The notes below the pieces were generated by a model. It did no database searches, was not told the DNA's origin, and saw only the letters and a program-made list of their open reading frames with translations. The position numbers were made by a program, and so were the translations under genes. A DNA stretch of 18,045 nucleotides from Dichotomicrobium sp046543175 (GTDB taxonomy: Bacteria; Pseudomonadota; Alphaproteobacteria; Rhizobiales; Rhodomicrobiaceae). Below are positions 7,116 to 13,879 of the stretch, one piece after another. Every line of letters begins with the position of its first letter. Positions within the stretch are counted from its first letter, which is position 1. The DNA lies in assembly GCA_046543175.1 (NCBI GenBank), contig JBKGZY010000030.1, forward strand, positions 1-18,045, read 5' to 3'.

Positions 7116-7856
7116 TTACAAGCTCTGCCCGTCATTCGGCGCCGTGCCTCCCGGTCCCGGTGGTGGGCCTTGCGGCGGCGGCGGTTGCGGCGGCTCGCCG
7201 GCCGGCCCCGGTCCTGCCGGCTGTTCGGCGCCGCGTTGCCGCCGCGGCGAGAACGCCTCGAGGATGCGCATGCCCGTATCGCAGATGGTGTTGGCGCGCA
7301 TCGCGAACTGCTCGGCGCGGCGCAGGCGCCGGTCGAGCGCGGCCATCGTCTTGGCCATGGCCGGATCGTCGTCCTCCAGCCAGACCCGGAAGACCTTCGC
7401 GTGTATCGGCATCAGCGCCGACACCCGTGCAAAACCGGACGGCCCCTCGGCCCCGATCCCGGCCGCCTGAAGCATCCAGTACTGCGTGTTCATTGCCGGA
7501 CCGACAAGCGCGGCCAGCGCCGCCGGGCGCATTTGCAGGTCGTCCGCGATACGACGCAGCGCCGGGCGGTACGGCAGCATCATCTCGAAGCGCGTCATCA
7601 GCACGTCGAACAGCCGGTCGCGCGCGCTGTCGCCGGTGGTGGTCGTCGCCGATTTTTCGAGCACGGCGACATCGACCTCGCGGCGGAATGCGTCGATGAT
7701 GGCGGTCTTCGAGGCGAATTCCCGGCGCAGCGCGGCCATGCTCAGCCCGGCGCGCCCGGCGATGTCGGGCAGGCCGACGGCGTTCCAGCCGCGCTCCTCG
7801 GCCAGCGCCAGCGCCGCCTTGATGAGCCTGCTGCGGTCGGTCATGTCGTCGAGCAT
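7116..7856 (-). CDS. TetR/AcrR-family-like transcriptional regulator with proline-rich tail
   Basis: The roughly 246-residue protein has an N-terminal helix-turn-helix: IKAALALAEERGWNAVGLPDIAGRAGLSMAALRREFASKTAIIDAF has the spacing of a TetR DNA-binding domain, with SMAALRREFASK as turn and recognition helix. The middle is helical and presumably binds ligand or dimerises. The last ~27 residues are a low-complexity Pro/Gly tail (PPQPPPPQGPPPGPG-like), unusual for TetR proteins and probably disordered. ATG at 7854-7856 is chosen because GGGAG stands 8 bases before it; a TTG one codon upstream and an ATG at 7844 are alternatives. It lies just ahead of csaA in the same direction, separated by 15 bases. 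Target genes are unknown; autoregulation is usual in the family. Confidence 0.8.
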   Translation of the reverse strand: MLDDMTDRSRLIKAALALAEERGWNAVGLPDIAGRAGLSMAALRREFASKTAIIDAFRREVDVAVLEKSATTTTGDSARDRLFDVLMTRFEMMLPYRPALRRIADDLQMRPAALAALVGPAMNTQYWMLQAAGIGAEGPSGFARVSALMPIHAKVFRVWLEDDDPAMAKTMAALDRRLRRAEQFAMRANTICDTGMRILEAFSPRRQRGAEQPAGPGPAGEPPQPPPPQGPPPGPGGTAPNDGQSL

Positions 7857-7926
7857 CAAGCGATCTCCCGGATGTGTTCGCGAGGTTTACACGCCGCAAC
7901 ATGGTTGTTCCGTCCCGTTGCCGCGA

Positions 7927-7954
7927 AGAATACCGCTTTGCCGGTGCGTTTCAA
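7927..7954 (-). promoter_or_regulatory. Predicted promoter of the TetR-type regulator/csaA
   Basis: On the minus strand TTGAAA (7949-7954) and TATTCT (7927-7932) are spaced by 16 bases, about 70 bases ahead of the chosen start. The -35 hexamer overlaps a short palindrome (TCAA-CGT-TTGA, 7951-7961) that could be an operator for the regulator itself. Both assignments are by eye only. Confidence 0.4.
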
Positions 7955-7994
7955 CGTTTGATCCGGCGGTTTCAGGGCAAGATGCCGCGACGGT

Positions 7995-8570
7995 TCACTT
8001 CCGTGCCAGATGGCGCTGCAAGCCGAGCCGCGCAACCAGCCGTTCCAGCGGCGCGTCGTGGATGCCGGCTTCGCGCAGATGCCGCACGGTATTGGCGACA
8101 TACGCGATGTTCGGCCCGGCCCGGCCGTGGCTGCGGCGCACGAGATGCACCTGGCGTTCCAGCGGCAGATCGCCGGCATATTGCGGATGCGCCGTATCGA
8201 CCATGAAGCACAGCGCGCGCACGCGCGGCCGCTCCGCGGTCTGCAATTCCAGGATGCCCGCCGTCTCGCGGTAAACCATCGTGACCTGCTCGCGCGCCCG
8301 CAGATAGGCGCGCACTTGCCGCGCATGCTCCGACGCGACGCGAAACGCCATGCCGTCGCATGCGCCGCCCGGCTCCAGCCCGAGCACGAGCCCCGGCCGC
8401 CTGCGCGTGCCGCGATGCACGACGGAGTAGACGCAGAGCCGCCGCCGCGCCCCGATGATCCGCGCTGGCACGGCCTCCTCGTAGGGGAAGCCGGGCCGCC
8501 ACATCAGCGAGCCGTAGCCGAACACCCAGAGTTCCGCCCGCAGGGATGAATGGGCCGCCGCCTCACCCAT
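7995..8570 (-). CDS. Gamma-glutamylcyclotransferase, ChaC-like
   Basis: The 191-residue protein belongs to the ChaC/GGCT-like family, which degrades glutathione to 5-oxoproline and Cys-Gly in the cytosol. The substrate loop VFGYGSLMW (residues 16-24) and FPYEEAVPARI match the family. The expected catalytic glutamate is in YLRAREQ (Glu94), followed by VYRE. The central GLVLGLEPGG and C-terminal GPNIAYVANTVRHLREAGI also fit. Its ATG at 8568-8570 is only three bases after the stop of tyrC, so it is the last gene of the operon peptidase-hisC-tyrC. There is no obvious metabolic link to tyrosine synthesis, so the linkage is probably transcriptional convenience. Confidence 0.88.
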   Translation of the reverse strand: MGEAAAHSSLRAELWVFGYGSLMWRPGFPYEEAVPARIIGARRRLCVYSVVHRGTRRRPGLVLGLEPGGACDGMAFRVASEHARQVRAYLRAREQVTMVYRETAGILELQTAERPRVRALCFMVDTAHPQYAGDLPLERQVHLVRRSHGRAGPNIAYVANTVRHLREAGIHDAPLERLVARLGLQRHLARK

Positions 8571-8573
8571 GGC

Positions 8574-9527
8574 TCAGGCGGTCTTCTTGGCCGGTTTTTC
8601 GTTCTTCTTGGACGGTACGCCATGCCGGCCGAAGTCGGGCGCGGGCGTGTCCTGCCCGGATTCGATGACGCCCCGGCGCACCGCCCGCGTGCGCGTGAAC
8701 AGCTCTTCCAGGGCCTCGCCGTCGCCCCAGCGGATCGCGCGCTGCAAGCTGGCGAGGTCTTCGGTGAAGCGGCCGAGCATTTCCAGCACCGCGTCGCGGT
8801 TGTTCAGGAACACGTCGCGCCACATCACCGGGTCGGAGGCGGCGATGCGCGTGAAGTCGCGGAAGCCGGAGGCGGAGAACTTGATGACTTCCTTTTCCGT
8901 CACCGTCTCAAGGTCGGAAGCGGTGCCGACGATGTTGTAGGCGATCAGGTGCGGCAAATGGCTGGTGATCGCCAGCACGAGGTCATGATGCTCAGGCGTC
9001 ATGATCTCGACTTCGCTGCCGCAAGCCTCCCACAACGCCTTGAGCCGCGCGAGCGCTTCGTCGTCGGTACCGGACAGCGGCGTGAGGATGCACCAGCGGC
9101 CCTCGAACAGCTCGGCGAAGCCGGATTCCGGGCCGGAATATTCGGTGCCTGCGATCGGGTGGCCGGGGATGAAATGCACGCCGTCCGGCAGATGCGGCTT
9201 CACCGCCTCGATCACCGAGCATTTGACGGAGCCGGCGTCGGTGAGGATCGCGCCAGGTTCGAGCGCCGGGCCGATCCGTTCGGCCAGCGCGCCGAAGGTG
9301 CCCACCGGCGTGCAGAGGATCACGAGGTCGGCGCCGCGCACGCACTCCGCCGGGTCTTCGTGAACCTCGTCGACGAAGCCGATACGCAGCGCGGCGTTCC
9401 GCGTCTTCGCCGAGCGCGCGGTTCCGCTGACGCGGCGGGCAAGGCCGTGACGCTTGACGGCGTGGCCGATGGAGGAGCCGATCAGCCCGAGGCCGATCAG
9501 CGCGACATGGTCGAATTGCGGTGTCAT
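8574..9527 (-). CDS. tyrC: Prephenate/arogenate dehydrogenase
   Basis: The 317-residue enzyme oxidatively decarboxylates prephenate or arogenate in tyrosine biosynthesis. The N-terminal Rossmann fold shows VALIGLGLIGSSIG (GxGxxG at residues 12-17), VILCTPVG, and DAGSVK near 98-102. The substrate region has PGHPIAGTEYSG with His123, and the C-terminal helical domain contains TSHLPHLIAYN. There is no chorismate-mutase domain, so it is the monofunctional type. The frame is open 48 codons further upstream, but that part overlaps hisC; ATG at 9525-9527 (MTPQFDH) starts directly ahead of the Rossmann strand and is chosen. Only four bases separate it from hisC, whose product may supply the transamination step. 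The C-terminal tail is lysine-rich. Confidence 0.94.
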   Translation of the reverse strand: MTPQFDHVALIGLGLIGSSIGHAVKRHGLARRVSGTARSAKTRNAALRIGFVDEVHEDPAECVRGADLVILCTPVGTFGALAERIGPALEPGAILTDAGSVKCSVIEAVKPHLPDGVHFIPGHPIAGTEYSGPESGFAELFEGRWCILTPLSGTDDEALARLKALWEACGSEVEIMTPEHHDLVLAITSHLPHLIAYNIVGTASDLETVTEKEVIKFSASGFRDFTRIAASDPVMWRDVFLNNRDAVLEMLGRFTEDLASLQRAIRWGDGEALEELFTRTRAVRRGVIESGQDTPAPDFGRHGVPSKKNEKPAKKTA

Positions 9528-9531
9528 CAAG

Positions 9532-10653
9532 TCAGTTGTCCATGAACTCTTTGAGCGCGCGGGCGACGGCGCGGTTGTCCTCGTCGCGGCCGATGGAAAT
9601 GCGCAGCGCGTCGGGCAGGCCATAAGCCTCAAGCCGGCGCACGATGATCCGGCGGTCCTGAAGCCAGGCATCGGCGGCTTCGGTGGTCTTCGGCCCGTCG
9701 GGGTCGAAATGCGTGAGCACGAAATTCGCCGCGCTTTCCGTCACCGGGACGCCCGCACCGCGCAACTCCGCCGTCAGCCAGTCGCGCCACTCGGTGTTAT
9801 GCGCCACCGCGGCATCGGTATGTGCGCGGTCCTCGACAGAAGCCACGGCGGCGGCCATGCCCGGCCCGGAGACGTTGAACGGGCTGCGGATGCGGTTCAG
9901 CACCGCCGCAATGTCAGCCGGGCAATAGGCCCAGCCGACGCGCGCGCTGGCCAGCCCGTGCAGCTTGGAGAAGGTGCGCGTGACGACCGTATTGCCGGTC
10001 TCCTCGGCCAGCCCGGCGCCGTCGTCGTAGTCCGCCGGCGCGTATTCCGCGTAGGCGCCGTCCAGCACCAGCAACACATGGCCCGGCAGTTCTGCGCGCA
10101 GCCGGCGCACCTCCGCCGAGGTCAGATAGGTGCCCGTCGGGTTGTTCGGGTTGGCGAGGAACACGGCCTTCGTGCGCGGCGTCACCGCGGCGAGGATCGC
10201 GTCGATATCCGCGCGGAACTCGCGTTCCGGCGCGACAACGGGCGTCGCCCCGCTCGCCATGATGACGATGGGATAGACCAGAAAGCCGTGGGCAGTGTAG
10301 ATCGCCTCGTCGCCCGGCCCCAGATAGGCCTGCGCCAGCAGGTGGAACAGCTCGTCCGAACCCGCCCCGCAGACGATCCGCGCGGCATCGAGCTCGTGGC
10401 GCGCGGCAAGCGCCTCGCGCAGAGCAGTGGCACCGCCGTCGGGATACCGCTCCATGTTGGCGGCGGCGGCGCGGTAGGCCTCGACCGCGCGCGGGCTTGG
10501 CCCGAGCGGTGTCTCGTTGGACGACAGCTTGATGACCGGCCCGCCATCGGCCAGCTTGCTCTTGCCCGGCACGTAGGGCGGCACGTCCATCAGGCCGGGG
10601 CGCGGCTGCGGCGCGGCGGCGGGTTGCACCTTCTCTTTCAGTGGCATGCTCAT
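9532..10653 (-). CDS. hisC: Histidinol-phosphate/aromatic aminotransferase (HisC-like)
   Basis: This is a 373-residue class I/II PLP aminotransferase of the HisC group. Visible are LSSNETPLGPSP near 43-54, GAGSDELF (97-103), ANPNNPTGTYL (167-177), the LDGAYAEY segment with Asp198 and Tyr201, and TFSKLHGLASARVGW with Lys230 as the PLP-linking lysine. Because it lies immediately ahead of tyrC it probably acts on aromatic substrates (phenylpyruvate, 4-hydroxyphenylpyruvate or prephenate) as well as, or instead of, histidinol phosphate; that is inference from context. ATG at 10651-10653 is taken; a second ATG lies two codons in. A chorismate mutase that often precedes hisC in related genomes is not present here. 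Confidence 0.92.
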   Translation of the reverse strand: MSMPLKEKVQPAAAPQPRPGLMDVPPYVPGKSKLADGGPVIKLSSNETPLGPSPRAVEAYRAAAANMERYPDGGATALREALAARHELDAARIVCGAGSDELFHLLAQAYLGPGDEAIYTAHGFLVYPIVIMASGATPVVAPEREFRADIDAILAAVTPRTKAVFLANPNNPTGTYLTSAEVRRLRAELPGHVLLVLDGAYAEYAPADYDDGAGLAEETGNTVVTRTFSKLHGLASARVGWAYCPADIAAVLNRIRSPFNVSGPGMAAAVASVEDRAHTDAAVAHNTEWRDWLTAELRGAGVPVTESAANFVLTHFDPDGPKTTEAADAWLQDRRIIVRRLEAYGLPDALRISIGRDEDNRAVARALKEFMDN

Positions 10654-10704
10654 AGGCCCGTGATAGGCGAGGCGGCGCGATAAAACAATGGCAAGCTGGC
10701 GCGA

Positions 10705-11787
10705 TCAGCAGTCTGTATAAGCCCGCAGAAGCCGGATGAACGACTCGCAGGCGGCAACGCTGACGGTCTCCTGCATGGTATGATAGCCGGCCGTCGGCAG
10801 TTGCAGCGTTGTGCCGCTGACCATGCCCTCCGAGGCGGCCACGACCCGGCCCAGCTCGGTACTGCCCAGCGAGCGCGGCGGCTCGCCTGCCTCGCGCCTT
10901 TCCGCGTCGAGCCGCTCGATATAGTCGTCCTTGAAATCGAACGTGACATCGTGCTCGCGGCACAGCCCCTCTATGCGCGCCGTGAAGCCCTGATCGAAGG
11001 GCGCGTTGGCGTCGCGGTGGCGCAGCACGACGTGTTGGCTGTCCGCATCTTCCTGCGTGGGGTAGGGGCTGGTGTCGAGCACGAGAAGTTCGTTCGATGC
11101 GCCGCCGAACCGGCGGAACCACTCCAGCAGATAGCGCCAGCTCCGGCCTGCTTCTTCCTGCGCGGTGAAAAACGCCGTGCCGCGAAAGCCCAGTTCGAAC
11201 ATGTAAACGAGGATGGCGACGGTCAGCACGTTGTCGAGCTGAGCGGTCAGATGGGTGTCGCTCACCGTCAGCGTATCGCGGAAGGCGACGGGCGTGCCCG
11301 CGACGAGATGCTCCAGCCCGCGCACCTCGAAAATCAGGTTGTTGCGGAACTCGCAGATATAGGACCGCTCGATCACGCCGCCGCCGCGATAAGCGCCCGA
11401 CCACGGCTCGTAGCCGTAGACCGGCACGTCCTCGAAGCGATCGGCGATGGTCAGCATCAGTTCTTCGGAGACCGAGTTGCCGAGCAGGTCCGAGCGCCCG
11501 CCCGCCACGAAGGCGGCGTATTGAAACTCGTCCGGCCCGGTGCAGATCAGCCCGTGCCGGTCGATATGCGCCGACAGCATCGCCGGCCCCGGCTCCGGGT
11601 TTTGCGCCACGAGCAGCCCTTCATACCAGGTGACGATCGCGCCGCGCTCTTCCAGTTCGCGCTGGAGGACGCGAAAGAACGAGTGCTCCGCGCCGACCAC
11701 CGACGGGCTGCGGATCAGCGCTTTCAGTATGTCGATCAGCCCGGAATGCGTGTTCCGGCTCGCCGGCGTCATCAACGTTTGATCCAT
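10705..11787 (-). CDS. M42/M20-like zinc peptidase (putative aminopeptidase)
   Basis: The 360-residue protein has the layout of the M42 glutamyl aminopeptidase/cellulase family of di-zinc peptidases. SAHIDRHG carries ligand His74 and Asp76, LDNVLTVA carries bridging Asp185, AQEEAG has catalytic Glu211 and ligand Glu212, VLDTSPY has Asp238, and GYHTMQET holds His336 and Glu340. All expected metal ligands are present, so it should be active. No signal peptide is seen, so it is cytoplasmic, with a role in peptide turnover inferred. ATG at 11785-11787 has CGGAG six bases upstream. Its stop lies 51 bases before hisC on the same strand, so it probably heads that operon. It is divergent from the SAM-II/metX transcript. 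Confidence 0.85.
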   Translation of the reverse strand: MDQTLMTPASRNTHSGLIDILKALIRSPSVVGAEHSFFRVLQRELEERGAIVTWYEGLLVAQNPEPGPAMLSAHIDRHGLICTGPDEFQYAAFVAGGRSDLLGNSVSEELMLTIADRFEDVPVYGYEPWSGAYRGGGVIERSYICEFRNNLIFEVRGLEHLVAGTPVAFRDTLTVSDTHLTAQLDNVLTVAILVYMFELGFRGTAFFTAQEEAGRSWRYLLEWFRRFGGASNELLVLDTSPYPTQEDADSQHVVLRHRDANAPFDQGFTARIEGLCREHDVTFDFKDDYIERLDAERREAGEPPRSLGSTELGRVVAASEGMVSGTTLQLPTAGYHTMQETVSVAACESFIRLLRAYTDC

Positions 11788-11897
11788 GCCGAACTCCGTT
11801 CAGTGCCGCGTCGATCCCTCCCTTCCCCTCACGAAAGCATTGAGCCAGAAATTGCGCCCGCGCAAGCGCCTCCGCGATCCCGTGGATCAGCCATGAA

Positions 11898-11926
11898 TTG
11901 AAAAAACAGCCGCTCCGGCCTATTTT
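11898..11926 (+). promoter_or_regulatory. Predicted promoter of the SAM-II/metX-metW transcript
   Basis: TTGAAA (11898-11903) and TATTTT (11921-11926) are separated by exactly 17 bases. A transcript start about seven bases after the -10 would fall at about 11932-11934, exactly where the SAM-II aptamer begins, which supports the call. Confidence 0.7.
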
Positions 11927-11930
11927 GTTA

Positions 11931-11985
11931 CCGTGGTGATTTGGCCGGCCGGCTTGCAGCCACGTTAAACAACTCGCTAAAAGGC
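11931..11985 (+). ncRNA. SAM-II riboswitch aptamer
   Basis: The segment matches the SAM-II riboswitch by its conserved words and order. CGTGG (11932-11936) pairs with CCACG (11960-11964) to form P1; GATTTGG and CTTGCAG lie in the intervening loop; GTTAAACAA follows; and GCTAAAAGG at the 3' end completes the H-type pseudoknot. SAM-II is an established alphaproteobacterial element ahead of methionine and SAM genes, binding S-adenosylmethionine and lowering expression, normally by hiding the ribosome binding site. It lies just 5' of metX, as expected. The downstream spacing to the start codon is unusually long. Confidence 0.93.
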
Positions 11986-12036
11986 CGCCGCTTCCGCGAA
12001 CCGGCCTGCGAGGCCGCCCGGCCGGAAGAAGGCGGC
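11984..12036 (+). other. GC-rich hairpin between SAM-II aptamer and metX
   Basis: GCCGCC (11984-11989) pairs with GGCGGC (12031-12036), CTTCCG (11991-11996) pairs with CGGAAG (12023-12028), and an inner GGCC(TGCGA)GGCC lies at 12003-12015. Together they make a long, stable hairpin that begins inside the 3' strand of the SAM-II pseudoknot. No T-run follows, so it is not a standard intrinsic terminator. It may be part of the expression platform. The pairings are read from the sequence; the function is inferred. Confidence 0.5.
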
Positions 12037-12079
12037 GCCCAAGACGAGGCCGCCACCTGGATGCGGAGCGACGACATCA

Positions 12080-13240
12080 TTGCACACCTATCCGACACTC
12101 CCGGCAGCCAATGCGCTCATCCCGTTCAGCGCCGTAGAGGACTTCGGCGAAGACGAACCGATCACGCTTGACTGCGGACATGAGCTGGCGCCGTTCTCGA
12201 TTGCCTATCAGACCTATGGCCGGCTGAACGCTGAACGCACCAACGCCGTATTGATCTGTCATGCTCTGACGGGCGACCAGTATGCCGCCGACACGCATCC
12301 CGGCACGGGCAAGCCCGGCTGGTGGTCGCACATGGTCGGACCGGGCAAGCCCATCGATACGAATCATTACTTCGTGATCTGCACGAATGTGCTGGGCGGG
12401 TGCATGGGCACGACCGGGCCGGCCTCGATCGATTCCGCCACGGGGCGGCCCTACGGGCTGAACTTTCCGGTCATCACCATCGCCGACATGGTGCGCGCGC
12501 AGGCCCGTCTGATCGAGCGGCTCGGCATTTCCTCGCTGTTCGCGGTGGTTGGCGGGTCGATGGGCGGTATGCAGGTGCTGGAATGGGCGGCGAGCTATCC
12601 CGACAAGGTCTTCGCCGCGATTCCCATCGCGGCCGCGGCAAAGCATTCCTCGCAGAACATCGCATTTCACGAGGTGGGGCGGCAGGCGGTGATGGCCGAT
12701 CCGGACTGGCGCGGCGGGCGCTATCTCGAGGCCGGCGTCGTGCCGCGCAAGGGGCTGGCGGTGGCGCGCATGGCCGCGCATATCACCTATCTGTCCGACG
12801 AGGCGCTGCACCGCAAGTTCGGGCGCAACCTCCAGGACCGCGACCGCGTCACCTTCGGCTTCGACGCCGATTTCCAGGTGGAGAGCTATCTGCGCCACCA
12901 GGGCATGAGCTTCGTCGACCGCTTCGACGCCAATAGCTATCTGTATATCACGCGCGCGATGGACTATTTCGATCTGGCCCAGGACCACGGCGGCACGCTG
13001 GCGCACGCCTTCCGCAATGCCACGAGCCGGTTCTGCGTGGTCTCGTTCACCAGCGACTGGCTCTATCCCACGCGCGAAAGCCGCGTGATCGTGCAGGCGC
13101 TGAATGCTGTCGCGGCCAATGTCAGCTTCGTGGAGATCGAATCCGACAAGGGGCACGACGCCTTCCTGCTCGACGAGCCGGAGTTGTTCGATGCCGTGTC
13201 GGGTTTTCTCAGCGCCGCCGGCGAGCGCCGCGGTCTTTGA
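12080..13240 (+). CDS. metX: Homoserine O-acyltransferase MetX
   Basis: The 386-residue alpha/beta-hydrolase acylates L-homoserine in methionine biosynthesis. It shows the MetX oxyanion segment CTNVLGGCMGTTGPAS (residues 101-116), nucleophile elbow VVGGSMGGMQ with Ser160, Asp326 in FTSDWLYP and His359 in DKGHDAF as the triad. Acetyl- versus succinyl-CoA preference cannot be told from motifs by eye. The start is TTG at 12080: the frame has a stop at 11978-11980 and no ATG or GTG before the first conserved residues, and the next methionine is about 85 residues in. GGAG at 12065-12068 is a somewhat distant ribosome binding site. It is preceded by a SAM-II riboswitch, so SAM represses it. metW follows after 12 bases. 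Confidence 0.94.
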   Translation: MHTYPTLPAANALIPFSAVEDFGEDEPITLDCGHELAPFSIAYQTYGRLNAERTNAVLICHALTGDQYAADTHPGTGKPGWWSHMVGPGKPIDTNHYFVICTNVLGGCMGTTGPASIDSATGRPYGLNFPVITIADMVRAQARLIERLGISSLFAVVGGSMGGMQVLEWAASYPDKVFAAIPIAAAAKHSSQNIAFHEVGRQAVMADPDWRGGRYLEAGVVPRKGLAVARMAAHITYLSDEALHRKFGRNLQDRDRVTFGFDADFQVESYLRHQGMSFVDRFDANSYLYITRAMDYFDLAQDHGGTLAHAFRNATSRFCVVSFTSDWLYPTRESRVIVQALNAVAANVSFVEIESDKGHDAFLLDEPELFDAVSGFLSAAGERRGL

Positions 13241-13252
13241 AGGAACTGCCGA

Positions 13253-13879
13253 ATGGATGTCCGCAGCCCCGGAACAGGCAGCCGCGTCGATCACCTTCTC
13301 ATCGCGGAGATGGTGGAGCAGGGCGCGCGCGTGCTCGATATCGGCTGCGATACCGGCGACCTGCTGAAGCTGCTGGAGACGAAGCGCGGGGTTGACGGGC
13401 GCGGCGTGGAGATCAGCCAGTCAGGCGTCAATTTCTGCGTGGGCAAGGGCCTGTCGGTTGTTCAGGGCGACGCCGACAGCGACCTTGAGAACTATCCCGA
13501 CCAGGCATTCGACTACGCCATCCTGAGCCAGACGCTTCAGGCGACGCGCCGGCCCAGATACGTGCTGGAGCAGCTCCTGCGCATCGGGCGCTACGCGATC
13601 GTGTCGTTTCCGAACTTCGGCCATTGGCGCATCCGCCTCAAGCTGTTGGTCAACGGGCGGATGCCGCAGACGGATAACCTGCCGGAAACCTGGTACGACA
13701 CGCCGAACATCCATTTCTGCACGATCAAGGATTTCGTCGGGCTGTGCGGCGAGATCGATGCGCGGATCGTCAAGCCGATCGCGCTGAACTCGTATGGCAA
13801 GCCGCTGCGGATCGGTCTGCCGCTGAGTTGGCAGAACCTGTTCGGCGAGCAGGCGGTGTTCCTGCTGACGCGGAACTGA
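13253..13879 (+). CDS. metW: MetW, methyltransferase-like partner of MetX
   Basis: The 208-residue protein is of the MetW family, always seen with metX in proteobacteria and required with it for homoserine acylation in some species. The SAM-binding motif VLDIGCDTGDLL is at about 27-38; GVEIS, FDYAILSQTLQ and the conserved SFPNFGHWRIRLKLL and PETWYDTPNIHFC segments are typical of MetW. AAGGA stands at 13240-13244 ahead of the ATG. It is co-transcribed with metX under the same SAM-II riboswitch. The last 110 bases are overlapped by an open frame of the convergent methyltransferase gene. Confidence 0.95.
   Translation: MDVRSPGTGSRVDHLLIAEMVEQGARVLDIGCDTGDLLKLLETKRGVDGRGVEISQSGVNFCVGKGLSVVQGDADSDLENYPDQAFDYAILSQTLQATRRPRYVLEQLLRIGRYAIVSFPNFGHWRIRLKLLVNGRMPQTDNLPETWYDTPNIHFCTIKDFVGLCGEIDARIVKPIALNSYGKPLRIGLPLSWQNLFGEQAVFLLTRN

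Noticed and set aside
6687..7961. Plus-strand open frame of about 424 codons across csaA and the TetR-type gene
   Set aside because: It covers two recognised minus-strand genes and their spacer, and its residues show no family resemblance.
10780..11901. Plus-strand open frame of about 373 codons opposite the M42-type peptidase
   Set aside because: It is the antisense shadow of a gene with all its metal ligands, and shows no motifs itself.
12061..12171. ATG at 12061 as the metX start or a leader peptide gene
   Set aside because: It is in a different frame from metX and would need a frameshift; the downstream residues in its own frame look non-coding.
12077..13294. Long minus-strand open frame (about 405 codons) opposite metX
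   Set aside because: It is the exact antisense of metX, which has a full catalytic triad and a riboswitch; the frame is Arg/His/Ala-rich as GC-rich shadows are.
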